A model generated the notes under the pieces. It was not told where the DNA came from. It made no database searches and saw only the letters and a program-made list of their open reading frames with translations. 64,000 nt of DNA from Guptibacillus hwajinpoensis. Its GTDB lineage: Bacteria; Bacillota; Bacilli; Bacillales; Guptibacillaceae. Positions 18,656 through 28,948 of this stretch are shown here, piece by piece. Where the stretch lies: NCBI RefSeq assembly GCF_020524165.1, contig NZ_JAIVKU010000004.1:372001-436000 (forward strand), written 5' to 3'. The translations under genes were made by a program, and so were the position numbers. How positions within the stretch are numbered: the stretch's first letter is position 1; every line of letters begins with the position of its first letter.

Positions 18656-19855
18656 ATGGCTCAATTAAGCAGTAACTTGCTTTATGTCGCTTTCTTTATC
18701 TACTTTGCAGCGAGTATCATTTTTGCTATTTCTCTATTCGGAAGAAAATGGAGAAAATCAGATGAAGAAACTCACGCAAAAAAATGGGGAATGTGGGGCT
18801 TTGCTTTATCCACGATCGGATTTCTTTTTCAATTGAGTTATTTTATTACGAGATGGATTGCAGCTGGGCATGCCCCGGTTAGTAACTTATTTGAATTTAC
18901 AACATTTTTCGGGATGGCAATGGTTTTTGCATTCTTGATTATCTACTTAATCTATCGAAGTAATGTTATCGGCGTATTCGCCATGCCAGTCGCTATTATT
19001 GTCATCGCTTATGCAAGTGTATTTCCATCAGATATTCAACCGCTGATCCCAGCTCTGCAAAGCAATTGGCTTAAAATTCATGTCACTACAGCAGCTCTTG
19101 GTGAAGGGATTTTATCCATAAGTTTTGCCGCGGGACTTGTTTACCTTGTTAAAACGGTAAATCAATCGAAAGCAAGCAAGTCGACTTTTTGGCTTGAATT
19201 TGTGATGTACTCTTTAATTAGTACGATTGCGTTTGTTGTTCTTTCACTTGGTTTTGAAGCAGCTGGATATTCCTCTACTTATCAATTTGTTGATCAGAAT
19301 GAGCAACAAGTGACAGTAGATTATACGTTACCAGCGCTCGCTGGTCCAAATGATGGGGAATACGTAAGTGGTAATGAATTTGGACCTCTTTTTGAAGCGC
19401 CTGGCTGGATGAAGGGAGAAAAAGCTGCTCATAAACTGAATACGTTAATTTGGTCAATGGTTGGTGGACTCGTCTTTTATGCCTTGATTAGGTTGATTTT
19501 ACGCAAGCGAATTGGCGCAGCTATTCAACCTGCCCTTAAAAATGTAAACGAAGAACTTGTAGATGAAATACAATATCGAGCTGTTGCGATAGGGTTTCCA
19601 GTTTTTACACTTGGCGCCCTCATCTTCGCAATGATTTGGGCACAGGCTGCCTGGACAAGATTTTGGGGATGGGACCCTAAAGAGGTTTGGGCACTGGTGA
19701 CGTTCCTCTTTTACGCGGCATACCTGCACCTACGTCTATCAAGAGGCTGGCAAGGTGAAAAATCAGCTTGGCTTGCAGTCGTTGGGTTTGTGATTATTAT
19801 GCTAAATCTAGTGGTCGTTAATCTAGTTATTTCTGGTCTTCACTCTTATGCATAA
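18656..19855 (+). CDS. resC: ResC, cytochrome c biogenesis protein (CcsA)
   Basis: Polytopic haem-handling subunit of the system II cytochrome c synthase. The tryptophan-rich WWD-type region is visible in AAWTRFWGWDPKEVWAL near residue 330. The protein has 399 residues (B. subtilis 391) and about eight helices. GGGAGGCAAG precedes the ATG. A strong terminator follows the stop, which separates resABC from resDE more clearly than read-through alone would suggest. Confidence 0.94.
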   Translation: MAQLSSNLLYVAFFIYFAASIIFAISLFGRKWRKSDEETHAKKWGMWGFALSTIGFLFQLSYFITRWIAAGHAPVSNLFEFTTFFGMAMVFAFLIIYLIYRSNVIGVFAMPVAIIVIAYASVFPSDIQPLIPALQSNWLKIHVTTAALGEGILSISFAAGLVYLVKTVNQSKASKSTFWLEFVMYSLISTIAFVVLSLGFEAAGYSSTYQFVDQNEQQVTVDYTLPALAGPNDGEYVSGNEFGPLFEAPGWMKGEKAAHKLNTLIWSMVGGLVFYALIRLILRKRIGAAIQPALKNVNEELVDEIQYRAVAIGFPVFTLGALIFAMIWAQAAWTRFWGWDPKEVWALVTFLFYAAYLHLRLSRGWQGEKSAWLAVVGFVIIMLNLVVVNLVISGLHSYA

Positions 19856-19857
19856 CA

Positions 19858-19892
19858 AAGAAAACCTTCACGAATAGTGAAGGTTTTCTTAT
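19858..19892 (+). terminator. Terminator after resC
   Basis: AAGAAAACCTTCAC (19858-19871) pairs perfectly with GTGAAGGTTTTCTT (19877-19890). The T-rich 3' arm serves as the tract. It lies between resABC and resDE. Confidence 0.85.
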
Positions 19893-20041
19893 AAGCTGAA
19901 GGTGGTAGTCAGTTCAGTTATTACCCATGGTTTACTGGCATATTGTGACTGAGGATAAATAGCATCACTTCCTGGCGCTGGTCTGACAGGCTAAATACAT
20001 GGTAGAATAGAACACATGAGCTCATGTAGGAGGTAATCTTC

Positions 20042-20758
20042 TTGGAAAAAGATGCACGAATATTAATTGTAGATGACGAAGAGCGTATTCGTAAGTTACT
20101 ACGTATGTATCTAGAAAGAGAAAACTATGAAATTGAAGAAGCAGAAAATGGTGAACAGGCACTCGAAATTGCGATTGAGGAGGACTTTGATCTCATTTTG
20201 CTTGATCTCATGTTACCAGGAATGGATGGCATTGAAGTTTGTCAGCAAATGCGAGAACAAAAAGCGACCCCTGTCATTATGTTAACAGCGAAAGGGGAAG
20301 AAGCTAACCGTGTTCAGGGATTTGAAGTAGGAGCAGATGACTATATTACCAAACCATTTAGCCCGCGGGAAGTCGTACTTCGAGTGAAGGCATTGCTAAG
20401 AAGGTCTTCAACGACTAAATTTCTACAAACAGAAACAACCACTAAAAACGTGATTGTGTTTCCGCATCTCACGATTGATCATGATGCCCATCGAGTCCTA
20501 GCAGAAGAGCAAATCATTAATTTAACACCGAAAGAATATGAGCTTTTGTATTACCTTGCAAAAGCCCCGGATAAAGTGTTCTCTCGTGAAGACCTATTGA
20601 AAGATGTATGGAATTATGAATTTTTTGGAGATCTTCGTACCGTTGACACTCATGTAAAACGACTGAGAGAGAAATTAAACAAAGTCTCTCCAAAAGCAGC
20701 TGCGATGATCTCAACAGTTTGGGGTGTTGGGTATAAGTTCGAGGCAGTTAAAGACTAA
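20042..20758 (+). CDS. resD: ResD, response regulator of aerobic/anaerobic respiration
   Basis: OmpR/PhoB-type regulator controlling respiratory and nitrate/nitrite genes. The receiver domain has the acidic pocket VDDE, phosphoacceptor Asp in [12 protein letters not shown] and Lys in YITKPFSP. The C-terminal winged helix contains [13 protein letters not shown] and [14 protein letters not shown]. The start is a TTG with AGGAGGT 8 bases upstream. Its length (238) matches B. subtilis. The stop overlaps resE (TAATG). A TAGAAT -10-like element at 20003 has no good -35. Confidence 0.95.
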   Translation: MEKDARILIVDDEERIRKLLRMYLERENYEIEEAENGEQALEIAIEEDFDLILLDLMLPGMDGIEVCQQMREQKATPVIMLTAKGEEANRVQGFEVGADDYITKPFSPREVVLRVKALLRRSSTTKFLQTETTTKNVIVFPHLTIDHDAHRVLAEEQIINLTPKEYELLYYLAKAPDKVFSREDLLKDVWNYEFFGDLRTVDTHVKRLREKLNKVSPKAAAMISTVWGVGYKFEAVKD

Positions 20759-22545
20759 TGATTTGGAGAAGTGTAGTTGGTAAGCTCTGGCTGACTATTA
20801 TCCTATTGGTTGCGTTTGTATTATCCATTTTAACGATTTTGTTACTTCAATTTTTCGAAGATTTTCATGTTGAAAAAGAAGCTGAACAGATGGAGAGACT
20901 AGCTAATAAAGTGGCATCTGTTATAGAGCGATATGATGATCGTGATCAAGCGCTTGAAACCGCCTGGGAAATTACGGACTTTTACCCTACGAGGGTGATG
21001 ATCATTGATAAAGAAGAAAGCGGAGAATTATGGTATTCACCTAACTCGCATGGACTACCAAAATTACCATTGGAATTATTTAAAGAAGATCCTATTCTAA
21101 AAGATGTTTTTACTGAACGAACAACCGTTGTGAAACAGGGAGATTTTGAAACGGATCTCGATCCTGAGTCGCATAATGAGCTCTTGATTGTAGGAGTGCC
21201 AATGGAAATTGATGGGGAAGATGATAGTGCTGTGTTTTTATACCAATCCCTTGATGTTATTGCGAAGACAACCAGTCAGGCTCGGAATTTAATCTACATA
21301 GCTGCTGGAATTGCTATTGTGTTAACAACTATTTTTGCTTTTTTCTTATCAACCCGTATAACTGCTCCATTACTCAAAATGAGAGAAGCAGCTACTCAGG
21401 TAGCTAAAGGGAAGTTCGATACAAAAGTTCCAATGGTGACTCATGATGAGATAGGCGAACTTTCTGTTGCGTTTAATCGTATGGGACGACAGTTAAATAA
21501 TTATGTTACCGCATTGAATCAGGAGAAAGAGCAGCTTTCGAGTATTTTGAGCAGTATGGCTGATGGGGTTATTACCTTTGATAAAACAGGTGCGATTTTA
21601 AGTACGAATCCACCTGCTGAACGATTTCTAAAAGCTTGGTACTACGAACAGGGAATGGAAGAGGATCCTGAAAGGGAAGTGCCGGAGGATATCAATGAAT
21701 TGTTCAGTTTAGTCGTCATGCTTGAACGTGAGCAGCTGACTGAAGTGGAGTTTCAAGGAAGAAGTTGGGTTGTCGTGATGACGCCTCTCTATAATCAGTC
21801 TACAATTCGAGGGGCAGTTGCGGTATTTCGCGATATGACAGAAGAACGTAGGCTTGATAAGTTAAGAAAAGACTTCATTGCGAATGTCTCACATGAGTTA
21901 CGAACGCCAATTGCGATGCTGCAAGGATATAGCGAAGCGATTGTGGATGATATCGCGAGCAGTGAGGAAGAGAAGAAAGAAGTAGCTCAAATCATTTATG
22001 ATGAATCCCTCAGAATGGGAAGGTTAGTGAATGAATTGCTCGATCTTGCTAGAATGGAAGCAGGTCACAATGAATTACATTATAGCTCGGTTCATTTACA
22101 AGATTTTGGCCAAAGGATATTACGAAAATTTTCTGGTCTTGCGCGTGATCGTGATGTAAATCTAAAGTTCCACGTCTCGAATCAGGATCGAATGTTGATG
22201 ATTGATCCGGATAGAATCGAACAGGTACTTACGAATTTGTTAGACAATGCTGTAAGGCATACACCAGGTGAAGGTGAAGTGAGCTTACTAATTACATCAC
22301 TTGAAAAAGGCGTCCAATTTGACGTCACAGACACAGGATCCGGCATTCCTGAGGATGACCTTCCATTTGTATTTGAACGCTTCTATAAAGCTGATAAAGC
22401 GCGTACAAGGGGTCGAGCAGGAACTGGTCTAGGATTAGCGATTGCTCGCAATATTGTTGAATCTCATCTAGGTCATATTTCCGTTCACAGTAAAAGCGGA
22501 GAAGGGACCACATTCTCGTTCTTTATCCCAGATAAGTCAGAGTGA
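20758..22545 (+). CDS. resE: ResE, sensor histidine kinase
   Basis: Partner kinase of ResD. Two membrane helices (about 9-31 and 178-199) bracket an extracytoplasmic domain. HAMP (about 200-255), PAS (about 265-365), a HisKA domain with [16 protein letters not shown] and an ATPase domain with N (LLDNAVRH), DTGSGIP and [13 protein letters not shown] boxes follow. The 595 residues match the family (589). The start overlaps the resD stop. A terminator follows 20 bases later. Confidence 0.95.
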   Translation: MIWRSVVGKLWLTIILLVAFVLSILTILLLQFFEDFHVEKEAEQMERLANKVASVIERYDDRDQALETAWEITDFYPTRVMIIDKEESGELWYSPNSHGLPKLPLELFKEDPILKDVFTERTTVVKQGDFETDLDPESHNELLIVGVPMEIDGEDDSAVFLYQSLDVIAKTTSQARNLIYIAAGIAIVLTTIFAFFLSTRITAPLLKMREAATQVAKGKFDTKVPMVTHDEIGELSVAFNRMGRQLNNYVTALNQEKEQLSSILSSMADGVITFDKTGAILSTNPPAERFLKAWYYEQGMEEDPEREVPEDINELFSLVVMLEREQLTEVEFQGRSWVVVMTPLYNQSTIRGAVAVFRDMTEERRLDKLRKDFIANVSHELRTPIAMLQGYSEAIVDDIASSEEEKKEVAQIIYDESLRMGRLVNELLDLARMEAGHNELHYSSVHLQDFGQRILRKFSGLARDRDVNLKFHVSNQDRMLMIDPDRIEQVLTNLLDNAVRHTPGEGEVSLLITSLEKGVQFDVTDTGSGIPEDDLPFVFERFYKADKARTRGRAGTGLGLAIARNIVESHLGHISVHSKSGEGTTFSFFIPDKSE

Positions 22546-22566
22546 CAGGCGCTGAACGAATAATGA

Positions 22567-22597
22567 AAGCTTCCGTGAATTGCGGAAGCTTTTTTGG
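22567..22597 (+). terminator. Terminator after resE
   Basis: AAGCTTCCG (22567-22575) pairs with CGGAAGCTT (22583-22591), followed by TTTTGG. Confidence 0.8.
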
Positions 22598-22715
22598 TAA
22601 AGAAAATGAGGAGGAAAGATCGAAAACAAAGAGGGAAAGGTATCCTTTCTTCCCGTTAATACGTTACAATAATAATGGAAACTGTCAAACTAGTGCGATA
22701 AAAGGAGCTGAAGCT

Positions 22716-23525
22716 ATGTATACGGATTATCATAATCATCTTGAGAAAGGTACATTAACTCTAGACTATTTATCTCAGTTTGTTGAGGAAGCAAAGCGAA
22801 AGAATGTGAGTCATTTTGGTATTTCTGAGCATGCTTATCATTTTTTTGAAACGCAAAATATTTTAAGTAATCCATGGGTGAATGAACGAAGATGGTACCA
22901 CATGGAGGATTATGTTCGTCTCTTTCAACAAGCTGAAGAGAAAGGCATGAACGTTAAAATGTCTATTGAAATGGATTACACACCTGGGAAACATCAAGAG
23001 ATGAAAGAATTTATTTCTAGTTATAACTTTGATTACGTAATTGGATCAATTCATTGGGTGGATGATTTTGGCATTGATTTAGCAGAATATCGTCATCTTT
23101 GGGATGAAAGAGATATTAACACGGTCTACCGTAACTATTTTGATCAAGTTGTTACGCTAGCAGAATCAAATTTATTTGATATCGTTGGCCATCTTGATTT
23201 AGTAAAGATTTTTAAATACAAGCCTAAAAGCCGCGACTTTCTCCTAGAACAATATGATCGAGCAACAAATGCGTTATCCCAATCAAAAACATGTGTTGAA
23301 ATAAGTACAGCAGGGTTAAGGAAGCCTGTAGGAGAGCTCTATCCCGATCCTGTGCTTTTAAAAATGTGCTACGAGAAGGACATTCCGATTGTTCTCTCAT
23401 CAGACGCTCACGTGCCTACAGACGTAGGGGCAGATTATGATCAAGCCGTAGCTCTGGCGAAGTCGGTAGGGTACTCTAAGTTAATGACGTTTGAAAAAGG
23501 GGAGCGAAAATCAATCGCCTTATAG
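22716..23525 (+). CDS. PHP-domain phosphatase, HisJ-like
   Basis: A 269-residue PHP metallo-phosphoesterase. The metal-binding HNH (YHNHLEKGT), SEHAYHFF, GSIHWVDDF, GHLDLVK and SSDAHVP motifs are all present. The family includes HisJ-type histidinol phosphatases, but the substrate cannot be settled from sequence, and no his gene is adjacent. ATG 22716 has AAAAGGAGCTG upstream; a longer frame from 22542 runs back through the resE terminator and is rejected. It lies alone between resE and serA, convergent with serA. Confidence 0.82.
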   Translation: MYTDYHNHLEKGTLTLDYLSQFVEEAKRKNVSHFGISEHAYHFFETQNILSNPWVNERRWYHMEDYVRLFQQAEEKGMNVKMSIEMDYTPGKHQEMKEFISSYNFDYVIGSIHWVDDFGIDLAEYRHLWDERDINTVYRNYFDQVVTLAESNLFDIVGHLDLVKIFKYKPKSRDFLLEQYDRATNALSQSKTCVEISTAGLRKPVGELYPDPVLLKMCYEKDIPIVLSSDAHVPTDVGADYDQAVALAKSVGYSKLMTFEKGERKSIAL

Positions 23526-23527
23526 AA

Positions 23528-23565
23528 AAAAGGAACAAGAGTTAGTCGCTCTTGTTCCTTTTTAT
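23528..23565. terminator. Bidirectional terminator, phosphatase / serA
   Basis: AAGGAACAAGAG (23530-23541) pairs with CTCTTGTTCCTT (23549-23560). A runs on the left and T runs on the right serve both convergent genes. Confidence 0.88.
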
Positions 23566-23570
23566 TACCA

Positions 23571-25151
23571 TTAAACACCACCAATTTGTTCAACCTTCAC
23601 GATATCCTGTACGGCTTCTAGCGTTTCCTCAATATTCTTCGGTAATGGTGCATCAAACGATAACATCATAATCGCTTCACCACCGGCGGTTTTTCTCCCT
23701 ACTTGCATGGTGGCGATGTTGACTTCATGTTCACCAAGCACTTTTCCAACGTTACCAATAACTCCGGGGCGGTCATTGTGTTGAATATAGAGAAGATGAC
23801 CCTGAGGGTGGAAGTCAATATCAAACCCATTTAATTGCGTGATTCGATCACCATATTCTTTAATATAAGTTCCTTGAAGAGAGAAGGCTTCTTTATCTCC
23901 TTTTACTGAAACCGAAATAAGGTTTGAATATCCATGAGTTTCAGAACTGTGCTTTTCGCCATAAGTAATTCCTCTTTCTCTTGCGATTGAAGGCGCATTA
24001 ACTTCATTTACTGTCGTATCTAATCTTGACTTTAGGAAAGAGGCCATCAAGTTTCTTGTTAAAATAGCGGTATCCAATTCAGTCAGTTTACCGGCATAAG
24101 TGACTTCTACTAGATTCACCGCAGATTTCATACATTGAGACAGAATGCTACCCATTTTACGAGTAAGCTCATAATAAGGCTTGATTTTTTCATATTCTTC
24201 CTTAGAAAAACCTGGTAAGTTAATGGCGTTTCGAATCGGTTTTTCTTTTAGAAAATGGAGGACCTCATCAGCAACCTGAGCAGCTACGTTAAGCTGAGCT
24301 TCTTTTGTAGAAGCGCCTAAATGTGGAGTGGCAATTACTTGATCATAACGAAGAAGTGGATGGTCGGCTTCTGGTGGTTCTGCAACAAAAACATCTAGTG
24401 CTACACCACCAATGTGTCCTGAATCCAAATATGGAATAAGGGCTTGTTCATCGATAATACCACCACGAGCGCAGTTGATTAAGAATACCCCTTTTTTCGT
24501 TTTGGCAAGGGTTTCTTCATTTAAAAGACCACGGGTTTTATCCGTTAACGGCGTGTGAACAGTAATGATATCTGCTACTGCAAGTAAATGATTAAATTCA
24601 ACAGACTGAACATCTAACTTTTCAGCTCGATCATTGGTTAAGAATGGATCAAAAACGACAACGTCCATCCCAAAAGCTCTGGCTCGTCTAGAAAGTTCAG
24701 TTCCAATGCGTCCCATTCCAACAATTCCAAGTGTTTTTCCACTAAGTTCCGTACCAACGTATTGCTTTCTCATCCATTTCCCGCTTTTTAAAGAAGAGGT
24801 TCCTTGCGGGATGTTTCGAGCTAAAGAAGCCATCATTGCAAAAGTATGTTCTGTCGTAGAAATCGTATTTCCATCCGGAGCATTTACAACAATGACGCCT
24901 CGCTTTGTTGCTGCATCAATATCAATGTTATCTACTCCAACGCCTGCTCTCGCAACAATTCTTAATGCTGGCATTTGGTCAAGCACTTCTGCGGTTACTT
25001 TTGTAGCACTTCTGACAAGCAAAGCTTCATACTGATCAAGACGATCACTGTAATCATTTAAAGATCCAATGTCACATGTGAGTGTACTTTCATTTAACAG
25101 CGGCTGTAAACCATCTTCTTTAATACCATCAGTTACTAGAACGTAAGCCAA
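23571..25151 (-). CDS. serA: D-3-phosphoglycerate dehydrogenase
   Basis: First step of serine synthesis: NAD-dependent oxidation of 3-phosphoglycerate. The NAD site LGIVGMGRIGTELSRRARAF, the catalytic region NCARGGIIDE and ATPHLGAST are clear. An ASB domain and C-terminal ACT domain (YIQHNDRPGVIGNVGKVLG) follow. TTG 25151 gives 526 residues (B. subtilis 525) and is correctly spaced from GGGAGTGGAG; GTG 25160 directly abuts AAAGGGA and would add three residues. A sigma-A promoter lies upstream on the minus strand. Confidence 0.95.
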   Translation of the reverse strand: MAYVLVTDGIKEDGLQPLLNESTLTCDIGSLNDYSDRLDQYEALLVRSATKVTAEVLDQMPALRIVARAGVGVDNIDIDAATKRGVIVVNAPDGNTISTTEHTFAMMASLARNIPQGTSSLKSGKWMRKQYVGTELSGKTLGIVGMGRIGTELSRRARAFGMDVVVFDPFLTNDRAEKLDVQSVEFNHLLAVADIITVHTPLTDKTRGLLNEETLAKTKKGVFLINCARGGIIDEQALIPYLDSGHIGGVALDVFVAEPPEADHPLLRYDQVIATPHLGASTKEAQLNVAAQVADEVLHFLKEKPIRNAINLPGFSKEEYEKIKPYYELTRKMGSILSQCMKSAVNLVEVTYAGKLTELDTAILTRNLMASFLKSRLDTTVNEVNAPSIARERGITYGEKHSSETHGYSNLISVSVKGDKEAFSLQGTYIKEYGDRITQLNGFDIDFHPQGHLLYIQHNDRPGVIGNVGKVLGEHEVNIATMQVGRKTAGGEAIMMLSFDAPLPKNIEETLEAVQDIVKVEQIGGV

Positions 25152-25206
25152 CTTCTCCACTCCCTTTGTCTCTCTCTTCGCATTTTTTAGAAAACTAATA
25201 CTTTAC

Positions 25207-25235
25207 TTTTTATCATGAAAGCACTAAAGTGTCAA
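25207..25235 (-). promoter_or_regulatory. Sigma-A promoter of serA
   Basis: On the minus strand TTGACA (25235-25230) and TAAAAA (25212-25207) are 17 bases apart, about 55 bases before serA. The -35 is perfect; the -10 is weak (GATAAA overlaps it). Confidence 0.55.
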
Positions 25236-25269
25236 TTTCTATAGCGATATTTCCTAAGGAAACTTATAA

Positions 25270-25303
25270 ATAAAAAAATCCCCGATTAAAAAATCAGGGA
25301 TTT
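25270..25303 (-). terminator. Terminator of fer
   Basis: On the minus strand AAATCCCTGA pairs with TCGGGGATTT (one G-U), followed by a run of Ts. It lies just past the fer stop codon. Confidence 0.87.
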
Positions 25304-25313
25304 CTAACAAGAA

Positions 25314-25574
<261 letters not shown>

Positions 25575-25721
25575 CTATTCAATACTTCTATATGCCTTTC
25601 ATCGTCCTTTTATTCGCAAATGAAAGTTTTTAATAATCTTATTGTAAAGGTCATGCCTTGACTTTTCAATAGTTTAATCCTTTTATTAACACCTATTTGA
25701 GTCTTACCCGGTTTTAAAAGA

Positions 25722-25750
25722 AGTAAACTAATGAAAAAATTTGATACAAT
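25722..25750 (+). promoter_or_regulatory. Promoter of ypbB-recS operon
   Basis: GATACAAT (25743-25750, -10 TACAAT) lies 29 bases before the chosen ypbB ATG. The -35 region at proper spacing (AGTAAA at 25722) is poor. The position argues against the upstream ATG (25731) being the start codon. Confidence 0.4.
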
Positions 25751-25778
25751 AATACGTAAGGAAATAGGTGATGGATTC

Positions 25779-26828
25779 ATGCAATATTTTGACGTTGTGC
25801 TATTATATATTTTTGACCGGTTTAAAGGAGAGCGTTCACTATCAGCCGTTTACCATCTTCTAACTGGAAAGAAATCTTCTCAAACGATTCAGGATGGAAA
25901 GCTTTTTAATATAGGACAGTTCTTTGGGGTGTTAAAAAAGTTAAACCGGGCAAAACTCGAGCAACATGTGTCCTCACTCCAAGAAGCTGGTTTAATTAAA
26001 CCAAATCAACATGAGGGTTACGAAATTACTTCAAGTGGGAGAGAAGCATTAACTTCTTTCTTGGCTTCAAACCCTTTACCAGAATATTTAGCAGGTTGGC
26101 AGTACCATAAGGTAAGTGATTTATATTGGCAGCGGCTTAGTTTATTCGTTCAAAGCCTTTCTTATTCAATTCGTGGTAACATGAGTTTCTATCCGATTAG
26201 TAAAGACGAAACAATTCAAAACTGGGTAAAAAAACATTTCCCAATGACTAAAGAAAAGCGAGTGACCGTCGCAGAAAATCTGTTTCAAGAAATGCAAACG
26301 ATTCTCAACAAACTACCAGATCGCGACGCCTCTATGTTTGTAATGAGACTTAGCGGCATAGGAAGAACGGGTTTAACCATTAGCCAATTAGCTGATATGC
26401 AAAAAATCAGCTATGAAGAAACATCGATACGTCTTCAAAGTGTCATCCACGCTATCCTCAAGTGGGTTCAAAACCATTCAGGGCAATCTCCAATTCTTGC
26501 GTCAATGATAGAAGGAGAAGGCGAAGAGCTACCGTTAACGTTATCAACAAAGCAAACCTATAAGCTATTAGAATCTGGTATGACGATAGAGCAAATCGTT
26601 CATCTTCGCCGGCTTAAAAGGAGCACGATCGAGGATCATCTTGTGGAAATTGCGATTAATGTTCCCGAATTCTCTATTGATGCATTTGTAGACCCAAAGG
26701 CACAAGCGGATATTCGGTTAGCTAGTAAGGAGATCAAGAGTCAGCGATTAAAATTAATAAAGAACTATGTGAAAGATCAATATACCTATTTTGAAATTCG
26801 ATTAACTCTTTGCAAAGAAGGGATTTAA
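25779..26828 (+). CDS. ypbB: YpbB-like helix-turn-helix protein
   Basis: A 349-residue protein with a C-terminal helix-turn-helix (about 255-300, LLESGMTIEQIVHLRRLKRSTIEDHL) of the type also found at RecQ C-termini. B. subtilis ypbB (352 residues) likewise precedes recS; it may act as a detached accessory domain, but its function is unproven. ATG 25779 has AGGTGATGG upstream. The longer ATG 25731 would place the -10 element inside the gene. The stop overlaps recS (TAATG). Confidence 0.87.
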   Translation: MQYFDVVLLYIFDRFKGERSLSAVYHLLTGKKSSQTIQDGKLFNIGQFFGVLKKLNRAKLEQHVSSLQEAGLIKPNQHEGYEITSSGREALTSFLASNPLPEYLAGWQYHKVSDLYWQRLSLFVQSLSYSIRGNMSFYPISKDETIQNWVKKHFPMTKEKRVTVAENLFQEMQTILNKLPDRDASMFVMRLSGIGRTGLTISQLADMQKISYEETSIRLQSVIHAILKWVQNHSGQSPILASMIEGEGEELPLTLSTKQTYKLLESGMTIEQIVHLRRLKRSTIEDHLVEIAINVPEFSIDAFVDPKAQADIRLASKEIKSQRLKLIKNYVKDQYTYFEIRLTLCKEGI

Positions 26829-28366
26829 TGCCGTTAACAGATCTATTATATAAACATTTTGGCTATCGTGAGTTTCGTTTTGGTCAGGAACAAATTATTT
26901 CTGACGTGCTCAACAAAAGAGATGTTTTCGCTATGCTTCCTACAGGGGCAGGGAAATCGCTATGTTATCAACTACCCTTTTATGCGGGAGTTTCTCCCAT
27001 TCTTATTGTTTCCCCGCTAGTATCATTAATGGAAGATCAAGTTCAGCAACTGAAAGCACAAGGGGAAAAGCGGGTTATCGCATTAAATGGTTTTTTAGAA
27101 TTTGAGAAAAGAATGGATATTCTAAAGGATTTATCCTATTATTCGTTTATCTATGTATCACCAGAAATTCTTCAGAATAATTTTGTCTATCAGGCATTAA
27201 AGAAAATAAACATTGAATTAATGGTGGTGGATGAAGCCCATTGTATATCACAATGGGGACATGACTTTAGAACAGACTATTTAAAGCTTGGAGAGATACG
27301 GGAAGCGTTTGGTTCTCCACCAATCCTTGCTCTTACTGCAACAGCTACTGAAGATGTTCGTCATGATATTCTTCGTCAATTAAATATGAGCAATCCAGCT
27401 ATTCACGTACATAGTGTAGATCGTCCTAATATTGCGATTAAGCTTGAAAAACATTCTTCGCTTGAAGCAAAGATCCAAGCAGTTAAGGAATATGCACTTG
27501 AACTCAAAGGTCCAGGAATTATTTACTTCTCAAGTCGAAGGTGGGCAGATAAGTTAGCAAAAGCATTGAGTGATGAAGGGAGAGAATGTGCAGCGTATCA
27601 CGCGGGAATGGAACAGGAAGATCGTCTTTTAATTCAACAACAGTTTTTAAATGATGAACTTTCGATTATATGTTCAACCAATGCTTTTGGGATGGGAATT
27701 AACAAAAGCAATATCCGATTTGTGATTCATTTTCATCCACCTTCTACCATTGAAAGCTATTTGCAAGAAATTGGTCGAGCAGGAAGAGATCAACTTTCAT
27801 CCATCGCGATTCACTTGTATACAGAAGAAGATGAGTTTTTGCCACTTTCTTTTATTGATTCAGAACTCCCAAAGGAACAAGAAGTAAAAGAAGTGTTACG
27901 AGACTTTTCAGGTAGAGTAGGAACAACATACTCCAGTTTTCAGCTTGAACGCGAAGGAAATCGATTTGACTTTACCGAAACAGCATGGCGTTATTTGCTC
28001 CATCAATTAGAAGGGCTAGGTATTGTCCAAAATAAAGAGATTCAAACATTTGAAGTAGAGTCCTGTTTAAGGGAAATTCTAACAGCCACAGAACAACATC
28101 GAAAAGCAAAGCTTCTCAAATGGTTTCGATTTAAAAGCTGGCTAGAAGAAAAGCAGTGCAGAAGAAAAGGTTTATTAGAGAGGTTTGGAGAATCAAATCA
28201 TCAGGTGAATTTCTGCTGTGATTATTGTGGGCTAAACCTTCAACGATATAAAGGAAGTAATACTCAGTTACAGCCTACCGCGCAACATGTAGTGGATTGG
28301 GGAGTTGAATTGAAGCGATTACTTACCGTAAGTAAGGAGGATCACGGTGAGAAATCGACAGGCTGA
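26828..28366 (+). CDS. recS: RecQ-family ATP-dependent DNA helicase (RecS type)
   Basis: A short RecQ helicase (512 residues; B. subtilis RecS 496, RecQ about 590) for 3'-5' unwinding in repair and recombination. The motifs are FRFGQEQIISDVL (motif 0), LPTGAGKSLCYQLPF (Walker A), DEAHCISQWGHDFR, TATAT, STNAFGMGINKSNIRFVIH and QEIGRAGRD. Zinc cysteines occur in CRRKGLLERFG...FCCDYCG. The HRDC domain is absent, typical of RecS. It overlaps ypbB by one base and ypbD by 20. Confidence 0.93.
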   Translation: MPLTDLLYKHFGYREFRFGQEQIISDVLNKRDVFAMLPTGAGKSLCYQLPFYAGVSPILIVSPLVSLMEDQVQQLKAQGEKRVIALNGFLEFEKRMDILKDLSYYSFIYVSPEILQNNFVYQALKKINIELMVVDEAHCISQWGHDFRTDYLKLGEIREAFGSPPILALTATATEDVRHDILRQLNMSNPAIHVHSVDRPNIAIKLEKHSSLEAKIQAVKEYALELKGPGIIYFSSRRWADKLAKALSDEGRECAAYHAGMEQEDRLLIQQQFLNDELSIICSTNAFGMGINKSNIRFVIHFHPPSTIESYLQEIGRAGRDQLSSIAIHLYTEEDEFLPLSFIDSELPKEQEVKEVLRDFSGRVGTTYSSFQLEREGNRFDFTETAWRYLLHQLEGLGIVQNKEIQTFEVESCLREILTATEQHRKAKLLKWFRFKSWLEEKQCRRKGLLERFGESNHQVNFCCDYCGLNLQRYKGSNTQLQPTAQHVVDWGVELKRLLTVSKEDHGEKSTG

Positions 28367-28925
28367 AGCAGTGAAACAATTAACAGATCGAGAACTTTTA
28401 CTAAATGTTTATTTAACCCAGGGAATTCTGCTTCTTCTAGCAACATTCATCGGTTTCTTTCTATTTGGAGATATCGTTTTTTTTCTGGGATTAATCGAAT
28501 TTTCCTGGATAGAGATCATCATCCTAGGTGGAGGAACAGCCTTTCTTGTTATTGGAATTGATCTCTTTCTTATGCATATACTCTCTGAAGAAATGTTGGA
28601 TGATGGAGGAATTAATGAACGAATTTTTTCTCGTCTTTCAATTTCTCATATTTTTATACTGTCAGCTATTATTTCATTTAGTGAAGAGCTATTATTTCGA
28701 GGTGTTATTCAAACGAGCTTTGGGTTAATCCTTTCAAGTTTGTTATTTGCGCTTATACATGTTCGTTATCTTTCTAAACCTGTCTTATTTATCTCTGTGG
28801 TTGGGATTAGTTTTTTAATTGGTATTTTATTCGAAGTAACTGGGAATTTACTGTCAACGATCACAGCACATTTTTTAATTGATTTTATTATGGGCTGTTT
28901 CATAAAAAAGAAAGCACGAATGTAA
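28347..28925 (+). CDS. ypbD: CPBP-family (Abi/CAAX-like) membrane protease
   Basis: A 192-residue membrane protein with CPBP metalloprotease motifs: EELLFRG (Glu-Glu-x3-Arg, about 114-120), a conserved His in ALIHVRY, and His near AHFLIDF in the last helix. B. subtilis ypbD occupies the same place after recS. Substrates are unknown. The GTG start lies inside the recS 3' end with AAGTAAGGAGGATCACG upstream. Confidence 0.88.
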   Translation: MRNRQAEAVKQLTDRELLLNVYLTQGILLLLATFIGFFLFGDIVFFLGLIEFSWIEIIILGGGTAFLVIGIDLFLMHILSEEMLDDGGINERIFSRLSISHIFILSAIISFSEELLFRGVIQTSFGLILSSLLFALIHVRYLSKPVLFISVVGISFLIGILFEVTGNLLSTITAHFLIDFIMGCFIKKKARM

Positions 28926-28948
28926 TTACATCATGAAAGGTGAGTTGA

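Noticed and set aside
19983..20008. CTGACA / TAGAAT as a resD promoter
   Set aside because: Spacing is only 14 bases; the -10 alone is not enough to call it.
22542..22715. 58-codon N-terminal extension of the PHP phosphatase
   Set aside because: It runs through the resE terminator and has no ribosome site; ATG 22716 has AAAAGGAG and starts the domain.
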